From Channallabes apus (lineage: Eukaryota > Chordata > Actinopteri > Siluriformes > Clariidae): DNA of 64,000 bases. Below, piece after piece: positions 45,626 through 56,827 of the stretch. Position 1 is the stretch's first letter; every line of letters begins with the position of its first letter. Under the pieces are notes generated by a model, which saw nothing but the letters and a program-made list of their open reading frames with translations, was not told the origin of the DNA and did no database searches. Made by a program: the position numbers and the translations under genes. The DNA lies in NCBI GenBank assembly GCA_030522415.1, contig CM060127.1, positions 12,905,646-12,969,645 of the forward strand, written 5' to 3'.

Positions 45626-46381
45626 TCTGGACAGCGTGATTAATGTTGATATAAATAATGATGAAGAAATAACGGTACTTTGGGTTATTAAAGTGGTCTT
45701 TTCTGTGAATTGATGCTTTTCTTGAAATCATTTAGACCAAGATTTCAGGTTTTTTTTTTTCTTCTTCTTCTTCTTTTGTAACGAGTGGCTGCACAGCCTG
45801 AGCATGAAGTGTGCAGGATTATTAAAGAAAAGTTTAATAGATCCATCGAGTCACTATGAGGCCACTTATTTAACAAAGAAAAAAATAATAATTTTAATTA
45901 AAATCGCTGTTGAGTTCTGGATTGTAAGTCTAAAGCTGCAAATCACAGGTTAATTTTAATCCGCTCGTTAATTACTGCTTTATAGTAACAACAGGGACTA
46001 ATATGTTGTAGACATCCTAAAAAAAGGAAGGAGTCTCCAGTGTAACATGTCCTTCAGTAATCAGCACGCGTGTGTGTGCAATAACGGGATCACACCTTGC
46101 TTTGTTTCACTCACACGTCGTGTGTTTAACCTCGCTCATGTTCGTAATGTTTAAGCGTAACATAATATTCATCGTGACGGCACATCTGCTATTTCTGCTA
46201 ATATATAATTAATATGGTTAAACACTTCATGTGTTAATGAACTACAACAGCATCCAAATGTTCTCACTTTACTGTCGTTCTCCAATGCTGAAGGTCACAG
46301 AACACGAACAAAGAAACAGGACAGAGAAACGTAGCAGCGGCTGAACTAGAGACAAACTCTAGACATCCTGAAATATTTGAA
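45626..46381. other. Non-coding; homeodomain-like words near 45950-46010
   Basis: AT-rich, with GTTAATTTTAATCCGCTCG and TTAATTACTGC near 45950-45980. No repeat or exon. Confidence 0.4.
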
Positions 46382-46510
46382 GAGCGTTCGAGTCAATCCA
46401 GGACTGAATGAGTTTCCACAAGGAGTTCCTGGGAGGCCAGCGTGTCAGACGTGAAGCAGGCCGAAAACTTTCTACCTTGATGCAGTCCAAGCATGATGTA
46501 TACAGCTTGA
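46382..46510 (+). pseudogene. Mariner-like relic, second copy
   Basis: GAGCGTTCGAGTCAATCC is terminus-like. AAGGAGTTCCTGGGAGGCCA (K-E-F-L-G-G) then CAGCGTGTCAGACG and AAAACTTTCTACCTTGATG align with 15894-16000. The catalytic region is absent. Confidence 0.45.
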
Positions 46511-47740
46511 CTTATGACCGTTGGACATTTCCAGCATTAGATGTCCCCACAGCCCTATGATGTTCTTTTCCCACAATCGCGTGTTTTGGATCCATATTCC
46601 TGCAGCTCTTCCTGCCTGTTTAACTGAAGCCCGCTGTTCACTGGGGCGCTGAGTGTTAGCAGGTGTGTTCTCACAATGACTATTGTGCTCACACGTTCAG
46701 AAGTGTGTGTAAGGTTTCACAACACCAGTGCACTTCATTTGCAATTAGAATGCGTGATCTGCCCTGCAGAAAACAAATGCTATTGTTCCTGGAAGTTAGC
46801 ATTAAAAAACAGATAACAATGGGGGAGCAACAAGGAAATAAAATAGTGCTTTAGGGGAACACGCCGCCAGCAGAGCGGCTTATAGGCGAATGCAGATCTT
46901 GCGCAGATGCTGTTCGTGGTGATGAGATTCAAAATATATGATTATGATATGCACAGAAAGGTGTTATATTGGATTTCGGTCTACAGTTCTGCACTTTGGC
47001 TCCGAAAAACACAGAATACACCATTTGTGTGAGAGCATTTTGGGAAACGGGTCGTGGAGACCCACCTCGCTCAGACGCTCTCGGGCCTAAGCGTCATCTC
47101 TGTGTTAATCACCAGCTTTTGATACTTAATACCTGAGTCTGATGTGCGGCTGAAATTCTGCACTCATTTTAAAGGAAAATTATTGCTCCTTCTTTAAATT
47201 TTGCGAACACCTTTAGAGATAAAAAAGAAAAGATCCATAAAGCCGGAAGCGGAAAATGTAATCATATAGAGGTATTAAGCTGACTTTAATCTCTCGGAAA
47301 CACAGAGTTGCTGAAGGAACATCATCGGTCAGAGGGCTACTGTTTCACCGGCAGGTCAGAAGGGCGCCGATATCACCATGTGGCCAAGCGTCTCAAATAA
47401 CCGTGTCCTTTCCTATACATCCATCATCAGGACTTACTCCATAGACTACATCGTTAGTTATCATAATGTGTGTGTGGTTTTTTTGGATAATTAAGAGCTC
47501 TTCAAAAAGGACTCTATTTAAGAAGATAAGAAATTTAATGCTTGAAATGAGCAGCAGTGTTTAGAGTCATAGGATTTATAAATTTTTTATGTCGCATTAT
47601 TTTCCACAATAGCTGCCTGATCAGACCAGGGTCAGAGTAGTTTAAGCGAATAATTTGCTCATAATTTAGTAAACACCTTTAAAAAATTTGTTAGAAAATG
47701 TTACATACAGAAATTGAGAGACAGGGACTCCAAAATTGTG

Positions 47741-47745
<5 letters not shown>
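46511..47745. other. Non-coding, no recognised feature
   Basis: Unique-looking sequence of mixed composition. The 63-aa frame at 46663-46854 has no resemblance to a family. Confidence 0.5.
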
Positions 47746-47779
<34 letters not shown>

Positions 47780-47780
47780 T
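47746..47780. repeat. (ATT)n microsatellite
   Basis: About 11 ATT units. Confidence 0.95.
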
Positions 47781-47833
47781 ATTTGATGATATATGTTTTA
47801 TATATTTAATATGCTAATACTGTATGTTTGCAT

Positions 47834-47935
47834 TTCCATCCATCCATAAGGGAACCTTTGTAGTCCAACTAGGGACCGTGGAGGCCACTGGTGACTGTTG
47901 TGTTTATTACCATCTGGTACAACTGTTGTAGAACC
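47834..47935 (+). repeat. Dispersed repeat shared with 10.45 kb
   Basis: AGGGAACCTTTGTAGTCCAA, CTAGGGACCGTGGAGGCCAC, TGGTGACTGTTGTGTTTATT parallels 10441-10510. Confidence 0.6.
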
Positions 47936-47939
47936 TTCG

Positions 47940-48068
47940 GTCAACATTCACACACTAATTTGTAAACACCATTTAGCTTAATCCGCGCGTCTTTGGACTG
48001 TGGGAGGAAACCAGAGAACCCAGAGGAAATCCACCAAGCATGGGGTGGAGAACATCGAAATTCCATCT
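47940..48068 (-). mobile_element. SINE family 1, central fragment
   Basis: CGCGTCTTTGGACTGTGGGA, then GGAAACCAGAGAACCCAGAG and GAAATCCACCAAGCATGG lie on the plus strand, so the SINE is on minus. It contains exactly the segment that became the 41-bp array at 37 kb, here as a single copy. Confidence 0.7.
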
Positions 48069-48084
48069 ATACAAACCCAACGCG

Positions 48085-48335
48085 GATGGACGTTTGCATT
48101 TGAGGTTGTAAAAAATGTGGCGCACTTTAAACTATTCACACAATGGAAGGCAGAATTAGTTTTATTGCAGATTTCTGAGAACTATACCAAAATAAAAATA
48201 ATGATAAAATCAGGATATTTATAAAAACCTAATGGTAATAGAATCGCAATACAAACCGAATCGTGATCTAGTTATCGTGATAACTACAGTATCAATGTCA
48301 CAGCATCAGGTCACCCTCGGTGAGTCCTGTCCCTG
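48085..48335 (+). mobile_element. hAT-like dispersed family 2, copy f
   Basis: TTTGCATTTGAGGTTGTAAA, then AAACTATTCACACAATGGAA, GCAGAATTAG, and the right subterminal TATCGTGATAACTACAGTAT followed by CATCAGGTCACCCTCGGTGA. Confidence 0.5.
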
Positions 48336-48680
48336 TACATAAAATAATAACCAGGTGCAGGATGAACAAGAGGGCGTAACCCTGTACTAACTGTCATAGG
48401 TTGTTCAAATTGCAGAAGTTGGTAAAGTACCTCTCCCTCTACACTAGGGTACTACTCAACATAGTCTCCATTTCAAGCTGTGCGTTACTTTGCACCATTG
48501 TCGAACCCGGCTTTGGAATCATCTTTGTAAATGCTGCAGTCTTTATAAGTCTCCCAGTGCGCTGTAGAACGTCTGGAGACGACACAACTTGAGCAACTCA
48601 AACACGTCTCCTATTAAATAAGTGAACGTTTATCCTTATATAGCACACAGATATAGCAGGGATTGTTTTTAGGATTGTTT
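48336..48680. other. Short non-coding stretch
   Basis: A segment near 48455-48500 vaguely resembles the reverse side of mariner coding DNA, but it is too short to call. Nothing else. Confidence 0.35.
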
Positions 48681-48921
48681 ATCTGCTATCAACCAACTGA
48701 GGATGAGTTCCCTGTTGAGTCTGGTTCCTCTTAAGGTTTCTTCCTATTCTCATCGCAGGGTGTTTTTCCTTGTCTCCGTCTCGCTCGGTTTGCTCATCAG
48801 GGACAGACAGACAGTTGTAATTTATACTTCTTTTTCTTACATACTTTTCTCATTTATCTCCATATTTTTTATTAATGATCGTTGTTAAGTGTACTATACA
48901 AATAAATGTAGTTAAATGACT
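48681..48921 (+). repeat. Dispersed fish repeat family D, plus-strand copy
   Basis: GAGGATGAGTTCCCTGTTGA, GTCTGGTTCCTCTTAAGGTT, TCTTCCTATTCTCATCG and, at its end, GTTGTTAAGTGTACTATACA AATAAAT correspond in reverse complement to 53225-53605 and 63191-63450. The end near AATAAAT is its 3' side. The frame 48703-48888 is a repeat artefact. Confidence 0.75.
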
Positions 48922-49142
48922 GTTTAGAAGACGTCCTTTTGCATTACTTCCGGTAAAGCCCGTGTCCATCTCTAGTTCATCATGAGCTGCAGTGATGTCG
49001 CTGAGGTTGTAGTTACCTTTGCTGACACAAACTATGGGCAATTTGGGAATGTTTTCCATTGTTTCACATGTTTATTAAAAAACCAACAAAAAACAGCCTG
49101 TTTAAGATTTCAGATATTTTTATTAATAAGCAGTGACGGATC
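48922..49142. other. Short non-coding stretch
   Basis: No recognised feature apart from ACTATGGGCAATTTGGGAAT at 49031-49050, a short SINE family 1 body word. Confidence 0.4.
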
Positions 49143-49463
49143 ATGCCACCCCGAAAACACATACAGTACAGTGTGTGCATGCTGTCATCTCTAAAAGGCC
49201 ACGGAATAAAAAGATGTTTGGTATGTCGTCACATCCGACAGTATTGCTTGTACCACGCGATGGCATCTGGCCATCTGTGCATCATGACACAATTATTCCA
49301 CGCTTACTGTCCCTTTCTGAATATAATCGAGACGGATCTTAATAAAGCGTGTGATCATCGGCCTGATGACCAGATGTCTGTTTCGGAGGTGGTGGATGCG
49401 GGATGCCTGGTGGTCCATGACATGACAGATCTTGTTTATTACTGGCTCACGAGACCAAATTAA
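49143..49463 (+). pseudogene. IS630/Tc-type DDE transposase relic
   Basis: Within the open frame, residues around 58-66 read HAYCPFLNII and, about 20 residues later, RPDDQMSVSEVVDAGCL. Fish transposases of the IS630-like DDE_3 group carry YSPFLNPIE followed by HPHDQMSLLEAM-AGC in this region, where the last catalytic acidic residue lies. The rest of the domain, including the first two Asp residues, is missing or not recognisable, and the segment is short, so it is dead. Confidence 0.4.
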
Positions 49464-49654
49464 GGAGAAAAAATAACTAATTTAGATAAAATGTCGAGGA
49501 GGGTTACTTAAAGCAAAAGCATGATTTTTATTTATTCAATCATTTATTTTTGTTTTGATCTGATTCACTAATGTCCTAACGTTTATTGTCAAGTCTCGTA
49601 CGAAGCGCCAGTTTTCCTTTTCGTACGAAGCGGCAGTTTTCTTTTTCCTGCTCT
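49464..49654. other. Short non-coding stretch
   Basis: A tandem pair CGTACGAAGCGCCAGTTTTC / CGTACGAAGCGGCAGTTTTC lies at 49598-49641. Confidence 0.5.
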
Positions 49655-49700
49655 ACACTCCAGTCCAGTAGGTGGCAGTATTGCACCAGCTACTCATGAA
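49655..49700 (+). repeat. CTCF-like repeat core, opposite orientation
   Basis: CACTCCAGTCCAGTAGGTGG then CAGTATTGCACC is the core of the repeat at 16.4 and 20.9 kb, here on the plus strand. Confidence 0.6.
49665..49680 (+). promoter_or_regulatory. CTCF-core-like motif, plus strand
   Basis: CCAGTAGGTGGCAGTA, identical to the motif at 16476-16491 but opposite in orientation, about 33 kb away. Confidence 0.4.
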
Positions 49701-50543
49701 CTCAAAAGGGATGTGCTAATCCCACGGAAGGTGAATATTTTGCAATATGTGTTATATCTTTGAGAAATTTGTCGATTTTAGAAAAAAATCACCAATTTAA
49801 GGACCATGGACCAGAACGTCTTTTGATCAAATCCCAAAGACAAAGACGGACCCTTTTCTTCTCTATTAATTTATAGAAAACGTTCCCGAGTGTGTTGAGA
49901 ATATACATGATTTATTAATGTTTGCAGCTGGAAATGGTGAATTTACTGCTGTCCTACATCGATTTCCCATTTTGGTGAGAGTTTCATTTCTTGACACGGT
50001 GTTTTATTGGTGCTTCTTGGCAGTTAGATGTAGGACTGTGTGTGTGTGGTATTTTGATCTAATAGTGAGTGATCTAAAAGCCTGTGTCTGTAGTTTCTCA
50101 GTGTCATTTTTCCACTTATGTGTAAGATTCTGCAGATTCAGTGCTATTTTATAACGGCAGAGTGTGAATTATTTTCTGACACCGGTGTCTAGTTCTGCAA
50201 ATTGCACGCTAGCGATGGAGAAAAGCTGTAATCGGGGACAGGAAGAAGGGTTCGAGCGACGACGTCCGTCTTCCGTTCCGTGTCCGTTCGCGGACTGTGT
50301 TCGGGATCTCGTGTTCTTCTGCTGATCTCACGGTGAGGGGGTGAAGCCTCACCTGGGTTTTTATTAGGGGTGTGTGATGCCCGAGTGAGAATTACATCAC
50401 TTGCTCTGGAAATTTGGAAATTCCTTTCATAGGTCTTTTGAAAAGAATGCCTGGAAATTATCACGCAATGATTTTAAGTATTCTATTTAACCTATTAGGT
50501 GTGTGTGTGTGTGTGTTTGTGTATTTGTTGGCAAGGATATGTG
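49701..50543. other. Non-coding, no recognised feature
   Basis: (GT)n at 50499-50516. The frame at 49918-50154 is a hydrophobic 78-codon stretch without family resemblance. Unique CpG-bearing DNA at 50200-50330. Confidence 0.45.
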
Positions 50544-51042
50544 TTAAAGAGGACCTGTTATGCAAAATTCAATTTTTAGTCATATTTTTTCTAAACTTTT
50601 AGTCACTTTTTCCAAAGTCACATTTAGACACTCAGACCAATAGAAATACAAACAGACCAATAGAAAAGGGAACAGCAGGCGTGAGGGAATCTTCTCTAAG
50701 ACGTCTCATTAGGGGGACACATCCAATTGGCTAGTTAAAGCCTAAACAAACAAACAAACAAACAAAAATTCCCCCTAGTATGACATCATATGATATGATA
50801 TAAGATCTCCTCCCCCTGACTCGTTTGCTCAGCCCTGCTGTTCTCTTTGGGGGTGTGGTTCAGTTGTAGCTCATTTACATAGACACTAAAACAGCGCATT
50901 ATGGAGGAGGAGTGAAATAATGAGGAGTATCTGAGCTGGAATTAACACATATTTACACACACACACACACACACACACACTGTAGTGGAGTTTTATGACC
51001 TTGGGGACTTGTTAAAGAAAGTGAAATATACAGGACCTTTAA
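50544..51042. mobile_element. Family M miniature element, complete copy
   Basis: Left TTAAAGAGGACCTGTTATGC; right end, reverse-complemented, TTAAAGGTCCTGTATATTTC. Both ends begin with TTAAAG and share the CCTGT word. The 499-bp interior has the family motif GGGTGTGGTTCAGTTGTAG and TCATTTACATAGACACTAAA, (CAAA)n at 50746-50765 and (CA)n at 50955-50980. No frame encodes a transposase. Confidence 0.65.
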
Positions 51043-51429
51043 GGGAAAATATCAGGTAGGTATTTTATGCACGCGCACACACACACACGCACATACACAC
51101 ACACATATTCTTTCTTAGGTCTTTGTCAGAAAAATATAAATTTTTCATTGAAATAAAACATGGAACACCAACAGTTTAATAAGCAGCGTAACCACTTTGT
51201 TACTGATGTGAATATTATTATTATTATTATTATATATATTTTTTTTATTATTACAATTTGAGCCAGCATTTGGATTATTAACAAATTATGATGTGTTTAA
51301 GTAAATTTGACGGTCAGCCATGACACAAAAGGAGAATATCTTTGGATTTGGCGTGTGAGTGTGTGTGTGTGTGTATGTGTGTGTGTGTGAGAGCACTGTG
51401 TTTGGATGCTCACCCAGACTGTCTCTGAC
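51043..51429. other. Non-coding with microsatellites
   Basis: CA-rich at 51074-51105, (TTA)n at 51216-51236, (GT)n at 51356-51388. Confidence 0.7.
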
Positions 51430-51604
51430 ACACTGATTCACCATTGGTTTCTGGGCCCTGCTCCAATCAGGACAGCCATCTGGTGACCAATCAGATCCCC
51501 GGCTGCGCCGACAGAGGGGCCCGAGCTCGGCGTGAACGCGGGCTGCTGTGAGAAAGTAAATGCTCTGACTCGTGCAGACCTCGACGCCGTGCGGGACTGC
51601 TGGG
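51430..51604. promoter_or_regulatory. CCAAT-box cluster
   Basis: Three CCAAT/ATTGG words within 49 bp: ATTGG at 51443-51447, CCAAT at 51463-51467 and CCAAT at 51487-51491, followed by CpG-rich DNA to 51600. NF-Y-type clusters mark many promoters, but no TATA box, initiator or downstream exon could be defined. Confidence 0.25.
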
Positions 51605-51642
51605 CTGTGTGTGTGTGTCTGTGTGTGTGTGTGTGTGTGTGA
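51605..51642. repeat. (GT)n microsatellite
   Basis: About 18 units with one CT interruption. Confidence 0.95.
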
Positions 51643-52839
51643 GAAGGAGAGAGAGATGAGCTACAGTACAAAGAGGTCATATGAGTCAGTCATGTCACCC
51701 AGCTCTGGCCTCTACAGCGAAGACACCTTTTTTTTTAACAAGTCCACAAAACCTTGTCATAAAAATAACGTCTGTAATAAAACTGGTAACACAATCAAGA
51801 CTCAGCCAGGGCACTCGGCGGAGTGACTGACAGCTCCATTCCTCCTAACCTGATTAATATTTCCGCAGGATCTCTCTAGCGGACGCGGCGGTAATCTAAA
51901 ATAAGCGTAGCCCCGTCGGCCGCTAATAAACGGATCTCGCCCGCTGAGAGAGAGAGAGAGTGAGAGAGAGAGGCACGTACTATGCAGGGAATTTGCGTGA
52001 GTGGACTCATGCTAGCGGGCATCCCTGAGCGTTAGAAGAGCTTAGAGTGAGAGCGAGCTGCATTTCTCAAGGCAGAGTCTCAAAGTCTGCGGAATGTCAT
52101 GTTGGGAACAAGCGTAGCATGCTAATCGCTTAACCAGTGTTAAAGCTACAGCTGTTAGAAAGTTCTGTCTCAGATTTAGCCATCATGTACAAATATGTGG
52201 AGATGGAACCATTTCCAATGAGCTACGGCGAGCCTTGGAATTAGCAGCGCATAAGCCTAGAATTGAGTGTCCAAAGACTGTAAAGCTAGCTTAGAAGACA
52301 TACAAACCACAAGCTAGCTCAAATAGGTGATTATCATCAAATAACAAGAGCTAGCATGAATAATTATAATCATTATGATGGAATTATTTAAAACAGACAA
52401 GCTAAAGCTAACCTGGCTAAGCACCATACCTGGTTTCGCTAAAACACATAATAATAATAATAATAATAATATTTATGGTAAGGGTTATTCCGCTAATTAA
52501 CCTTACTAAAACTAACGCTAGTCACCCTAGTGTCTGACTTAAGAAGAAGCTGAACATGAAAAAGTTACTCAGATTCGGTCACCTGATCCATCCTGCTGCC
52601 ATGGCAACGACATCGATGCTGGTGTGTGTTTGTGTGTGTTCCCGTTAGCGCGAGCGTGCGCTTCTGGATTAGACGTTGCGTCCCTGCAGTTCATCCTCAG
52701 TGCATGACATAGTACTAATAAGGCATGTTATATTCAGTGGGTTGTGTGTGTCTGTGTCTGTGTGTCTGTGTGTGTGTGTATCTCCCCAAAGACCACCATC
52801 TGCCTAAATGAGTAGCAGCGGCTGCTAGCCGCTAGCAGA
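51643..52839. other. Non-coding, possible regulatory DNA 51835-51935
   Basis: (GA)n at 51945-51972. AATAAT run at 52449-52471. GT-rich at 52740-52779. GCTAGC/AGCTA words are frequent at 52120-52430. The stretch 51835-51935 has CCTGATTAATATTTCCGC and CGGCGGTAATCTAAAATAAG and could be conserved. No exon. Confidence 0.35.
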
Positions 52840-53056
52840 ACAAAGGGTCAGGGCTGAATGCCCAGCTTTCCTCCGTCTTCCGCGGCTGCTGTGGCGAACA
52901 CTCGCGCTCCGCTTTAGCGTTCAGTTAATTAACCTCCGAGCCGCTGCGCAGCACCCTGAGCTCAGTGACCAAATTAAGCAGTGCGGATGTCAAAGCATGA
53001 GTGCTGCAAACAATTCTATGGACCAGGGCCGCTATTGTTCAGGCCACACACCTCTG

Positions 53057-53057
<1 letters not shown>
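52840..53057. promoter_or_regulatory. Candidate conserved element with opposed SOX words
   Basis: TTAATTAA lies at 52925-52932. AACAAT (53009-53014) and ATTGTT (53034-53039) are inverted SOX-type words about 19 bp apart. The sequence is unique, without low complexity, and has no coding frame. Confidence 0.3.

Positions 53058-53088
<31 letters not shown>
53058..53088. repeat. (CA)n microsatellite
   Basis: About 15 units. Confidence 0.95.
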
Positions 53089-53090
<2 letters not shown>

Positions 53091-53224
53091 GCATTTATGC
53101 TGAATATTTCTGCTAATCTTTTACATAGCAGCATTTAGCACAGTCTGTTTAGCAAGGGTTTTAGGTTTACCTGGGGGTGGAGCCTAATTTGATTTGTCCC
53201 ATGTCACATCACTGAGGAGCACTT
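53089..53224. other. Short non-coding spacer
   Basis: No recognised feature. Confidence 0.5.
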
Positions 53225-53935
53225 ATTCAATTCAATTCAATTTTATTTATATAGCGCTTTTAACAATGGTCATTGTCTCAAAGTAGCTTCACAAAAATGA
53301 AAGAAATTTAACAAAAAAATAATAATAATAATAATAATAATTTAAAAAAATAAATTAATTAATTAAAAAAAAATTAAATAAAAATAATAATAATTATAGA
53401 AAAGAAAATAATTGGAAGTGTGGATGTGTGAGAAAAATGTGCAGATAATAATAATGAGACGAATGAATGAAATGTCTCTGATGAGCAAGCCAAGGGTGAC
53501 GGCGACGGTGGCAAGGAAAAACTCCCTGAGATGGCATTAGGAAGAAACCTTGAGAGGAACCAGACTCAACAGGGAACCCATCCTCATCTGGGCGATAACA
53601 GATAGAAATGATATAACATCTTGTGTGTTGTGCAGGTGAAAATTCAATATGACAGAAATTATTTAAATTGACATGAAGACCAGTTCAGCATAGGGACGAG
53701 TCAGTAGGTGCAGAGGGCAGATGAGGTCTGGATCACTGGAAGCACAGGAGCAGCATGTGTAGCTCCAACCATCATAAAGCTGAATCCAGCTGGAGCTGGT
53801 CCTTCTCTGGATGCCTCAGGAACCTCGCAGGGTCGGCCTTTGTCTACTGAAGCTGGCAAAATCTCCCGATGCCTCGGGATGGGTAGAGAAATACAGAACA
53901 GATGGGGAGAATTAGCGTAGTTGCCATTCGGTATA
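53225..53935 (-). repeat. Dispersed fish repeat family D, long copy
   Basis: Left edge (ATTCA)n then TTTTATTTATATAGCGCTTT and TAACAATGGTCATTGTCTCA; an (AAT)n/A-rich patch at 53310-53400; a conserved core at 53515-53600 (AGGAAAAACTCCCTGAGATG, AGGAAGAAACCTTGAGAGG, AACCAGACTCAACAGGGAAC); then CAGCTGGAGCTGGTCCTTC and GGGTCGGCCTTTGTCTACTG near 53790-53845. On the minus strand it ends in (TTGAA)n, a tail like that of non-LTR elements. Class not assigned. The 70-codon frame at 53708-53920 is internal. Confidence 0.75.
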
Positions 53936-55800
53936 GGTGTACTAGAGTATGAGATTATGGGATGAGTTATGTGTATGCCAGATTAAAAAGAAAAGCATAG
54001 CATAAACCTACTAGCATAGACTGACTAGCTTAGATTGCAATCTGTTAGGCATGTGTGTTATAATGTAAAAATGTTATAGTAAAATGTTAGCTGCAGTTAC
54101 ATTGATGTTAGAAATGAAAATTGGAGCATGATTAAATATTTCGGCGTCCCCGTCCCTACATTAACGCCTTGATATCATTTCATAAGCGCCGTTATTGAGG
54201 CATTGTTGATTTTCTTTATGGTTATCGGTTTTAATATATTTCACCTGATCGGCAGCCAAAAATTCTCATATTGAATTTAGAATTTGGAAGTAATGACAAA
54301 ATTAACAAAGTGATATTTTAAGGAAAGCAGTCATGATTAAACACGATTGAAAAATATTTTACAATATATTAAAGTCTGATTCACAACATATTTAAATGTC
54401 TGTGGTTTCATCGTTCCTGTTAAATTCATGATAAAGTCTGATGACAAATTTACCATAAATTTTTTTTTTCCTAAAACATGTGTCATAATTTCCAACTTTT
54501 CAGAAAAGCTTGCAGTGAGATTTTGAAAATAAAGACCCATAAACCATACACCTTACCCTCCATGGCTCATGTTCTGTATATTCTATTACAATATCTGCAT
54601 TGAGTTTAATCAAACATAACTTTGCATCACTATTGATATTCATGACAACATTCAGGAGCTAACACACTTGATTAAGAGAGAATCCTACAAAACATGCAGC
54701 ATTATGTATTGTATGTAATGTATTATGTGTAGTGTAATGCATACAATCATATTGCTGAAGCGCGAAATAAAAACAGAACTAAACAGATAAAAAATATATA
54801 AACGCATTCATATATAAATATATAAACGCCACACACTATGCAGTCAAGCGTAAAGTGGCACTAGAGATAAAAACTACTGAAGAAGGAAAGTCAAAATCAA
54901 AGGTAATAATAATAATAATAATAATAAGAAGAAGAATTACAGCACTACTACTACTACTATTACCACTACTAATAACATTAATAATATAATTAATAATTAA
55001 TCATTTGAAAATACAGTCAAACAACCTACCTGTGCATGTGAGACAGTCCTGGCAGGACATGCTGTGTGTCTGTGTCTATAAATAACATCTATAGGTCGGC
55101 GTCTGTCTGTTATCGTGATGATGGGAGGTCATTATCATATTGTTAACACCTCTGTAATATTTCATAATACAGTAGTCAGTAGCATCATTTTAATTTCACT
55201 TCATGTCGGCAGTGATAGTACGGTTTCATTATCAGTTATTTAGGGCTTAGTAAAACATTGTTGAACAGCTTAACATCTTTCTATTAAAACGTTATTATGT
55301 TGATAACACGTCCTTATTGCTCAGGTCATAATTTTTACGGATTTGTTTAAATCCTTCACGGATCGATGTGTGATTGCTACGCCTGAAAAATTAACCCGGA
55401 CCGGCAGCAATGGGGGTCCTTAATGATTTTTTATCATAATTTTTTTTTTATACAAATTTGATATCTTTACCGAACTGCTAAATAATATATTTTTTAAAAT
55501 ACTAGCGATCTAGCTAACTTAGTTAGCATAAAGCATTGTATTATTGTTATACGATCAACTTTGATATTGTCCCCAGCTAGCATGAACGGTGCTCCAGCGC
55601 TACGGCTAGTTCTTAGCCAGTTGGAAACTTTCCCGCTCAGTTGGAACTGCGTCCTACTCTGTATGACCAGTACATTTTTGTTGTCCGTGTTTGTGAAGCC
55701 GTGGACCGGTGTGTTGTTCCCGGGGACTCTGGGATTGATGGGGAGTGACACCGAGCTGTCAGACAGACAGGGGACTTGTTTGTCCTTGCACTGGCAGATC
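53936..55800. other. AT-rich non-coding stretch
   Basis: (AAT)n at 54904-54927 and (CTA)n near 54945-54960. Nothing recognisable as exon or element. The minus frame at 55494-55910 and plus frame at 55561-55863 overlap over the (GT)n tract and have no domain. Confidence 0.5.
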
Positions 55801-55830
55801 AGTGTGTGTGTGTGTGTGTGTGTGTGTGTC
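55801..55830. repeat. (GT)n microsatellite
   Basis: About 14 units. Confidence 0.95.
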
Positions 55831-56034
55831 TCCCGGCTCCGAGCCCCACAGGGAGAAGCCTGAGGGGGCAGGGACAGCGAGCTACAAATGAACACGCTTG
55901 CCTGCGTCAATCAAAGCAGCAACGACGCACGACATTGCATTTAGAACAGAATGCAGAGCAGCAGGACAACCACACCGGCGCTGTACAGGCTCCATCTCGC
56001 TGATTTGACTCCTGTACTGTTGCAGAGTACAGTG

Positions 56035-56560
56035 TGAGGAACGGACTGATGCTGGAACAGTTTTATCGTCTCTCCTCTAACATTATACATTACAGAGTGA
56101 GAAAACAAACTGATTCCAAAACAGTTTTTTTTTCCTCTAACAGGCTGATCTTAGAACAGTTTCATTGACTCTCCTCTAAAGTTACAGAGTAGAGAGTGAG
56201 AAGTAGACTGATCCCACTGATCTGTCGCTACAGATTAAAAATTAGAAAACAGACTCATCCCAGAACAGCGTTAACGATTCCTTTCTAATGTTAGAGATAC
56301 CCAGAACAACTATATCATTTGTCTTCTAATGTAGATAGGACTGATCCCAGAACAGTTCCACTGTTTCTCCTCTTATACACTACTAGGGACAGACTGATCA
56401 CAGAACAGCTTTCTCCTTTCTCCTTTAATGTTACAGATGACAGTAAGTAAGAAACAGACTACAGGACCTGGAAGTAAGATTCCAGTTGATACCAGAACAG
56501 TTTCCTTTATTTATTTGATTTATTTTCCCTCTAATTTTACAGAGAATACAAAGAAGAGCT
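56035..56560 (+). repeat. Degenerate long-unit tandem array
   Basis: The words AGACTGATCCCAGAACAGTT and TTTCTCCTCTAATGTTACAG recur about eight or nine times (near 56045, 56107, 56142, 56205, 56250, 56297, 56340, 56392, 56495), giving a variable unit of roughly 35-70 bp. Confidence 0.8.
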
Positions 56561-56690
56561 TTACTATTCCTCCTGTAGTAGACCTTTCTAACATAACTGC
56601 ATGTGTGTTTCGCTCTTCATGTGGTCGGGAAAGGTGTTTCTGTTAGCAGGTGAGTACGTCGTCACCTGTAGCTCCCCTGATCTTCACACT

Positions 56691-56727
56691 CTGTGTGTGT
56701 TTGTGTGTGTGTGTGTTTGTATGTGTG
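56691..56727. repeat. (GT)n microsatellite
   Basis: GT-rich, interrupted by TTTGTGTG and TTTGTATG. Confidence 0.9.
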
Positions 56728-56827
56728 TGCATATTCACACATTACACACAAAATGGTCTACTCTACATCCATCCACATGCACACAATTTTACATACATGA
56801 CATAGATGCACATATGCACACAATACA

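Noticed and set aside
48703..48888. Apparently conserved peptide shared with 63234-63440
   Set aside because: Both lie in dispersed repeat family D and reflect repeat identity, not a protein.
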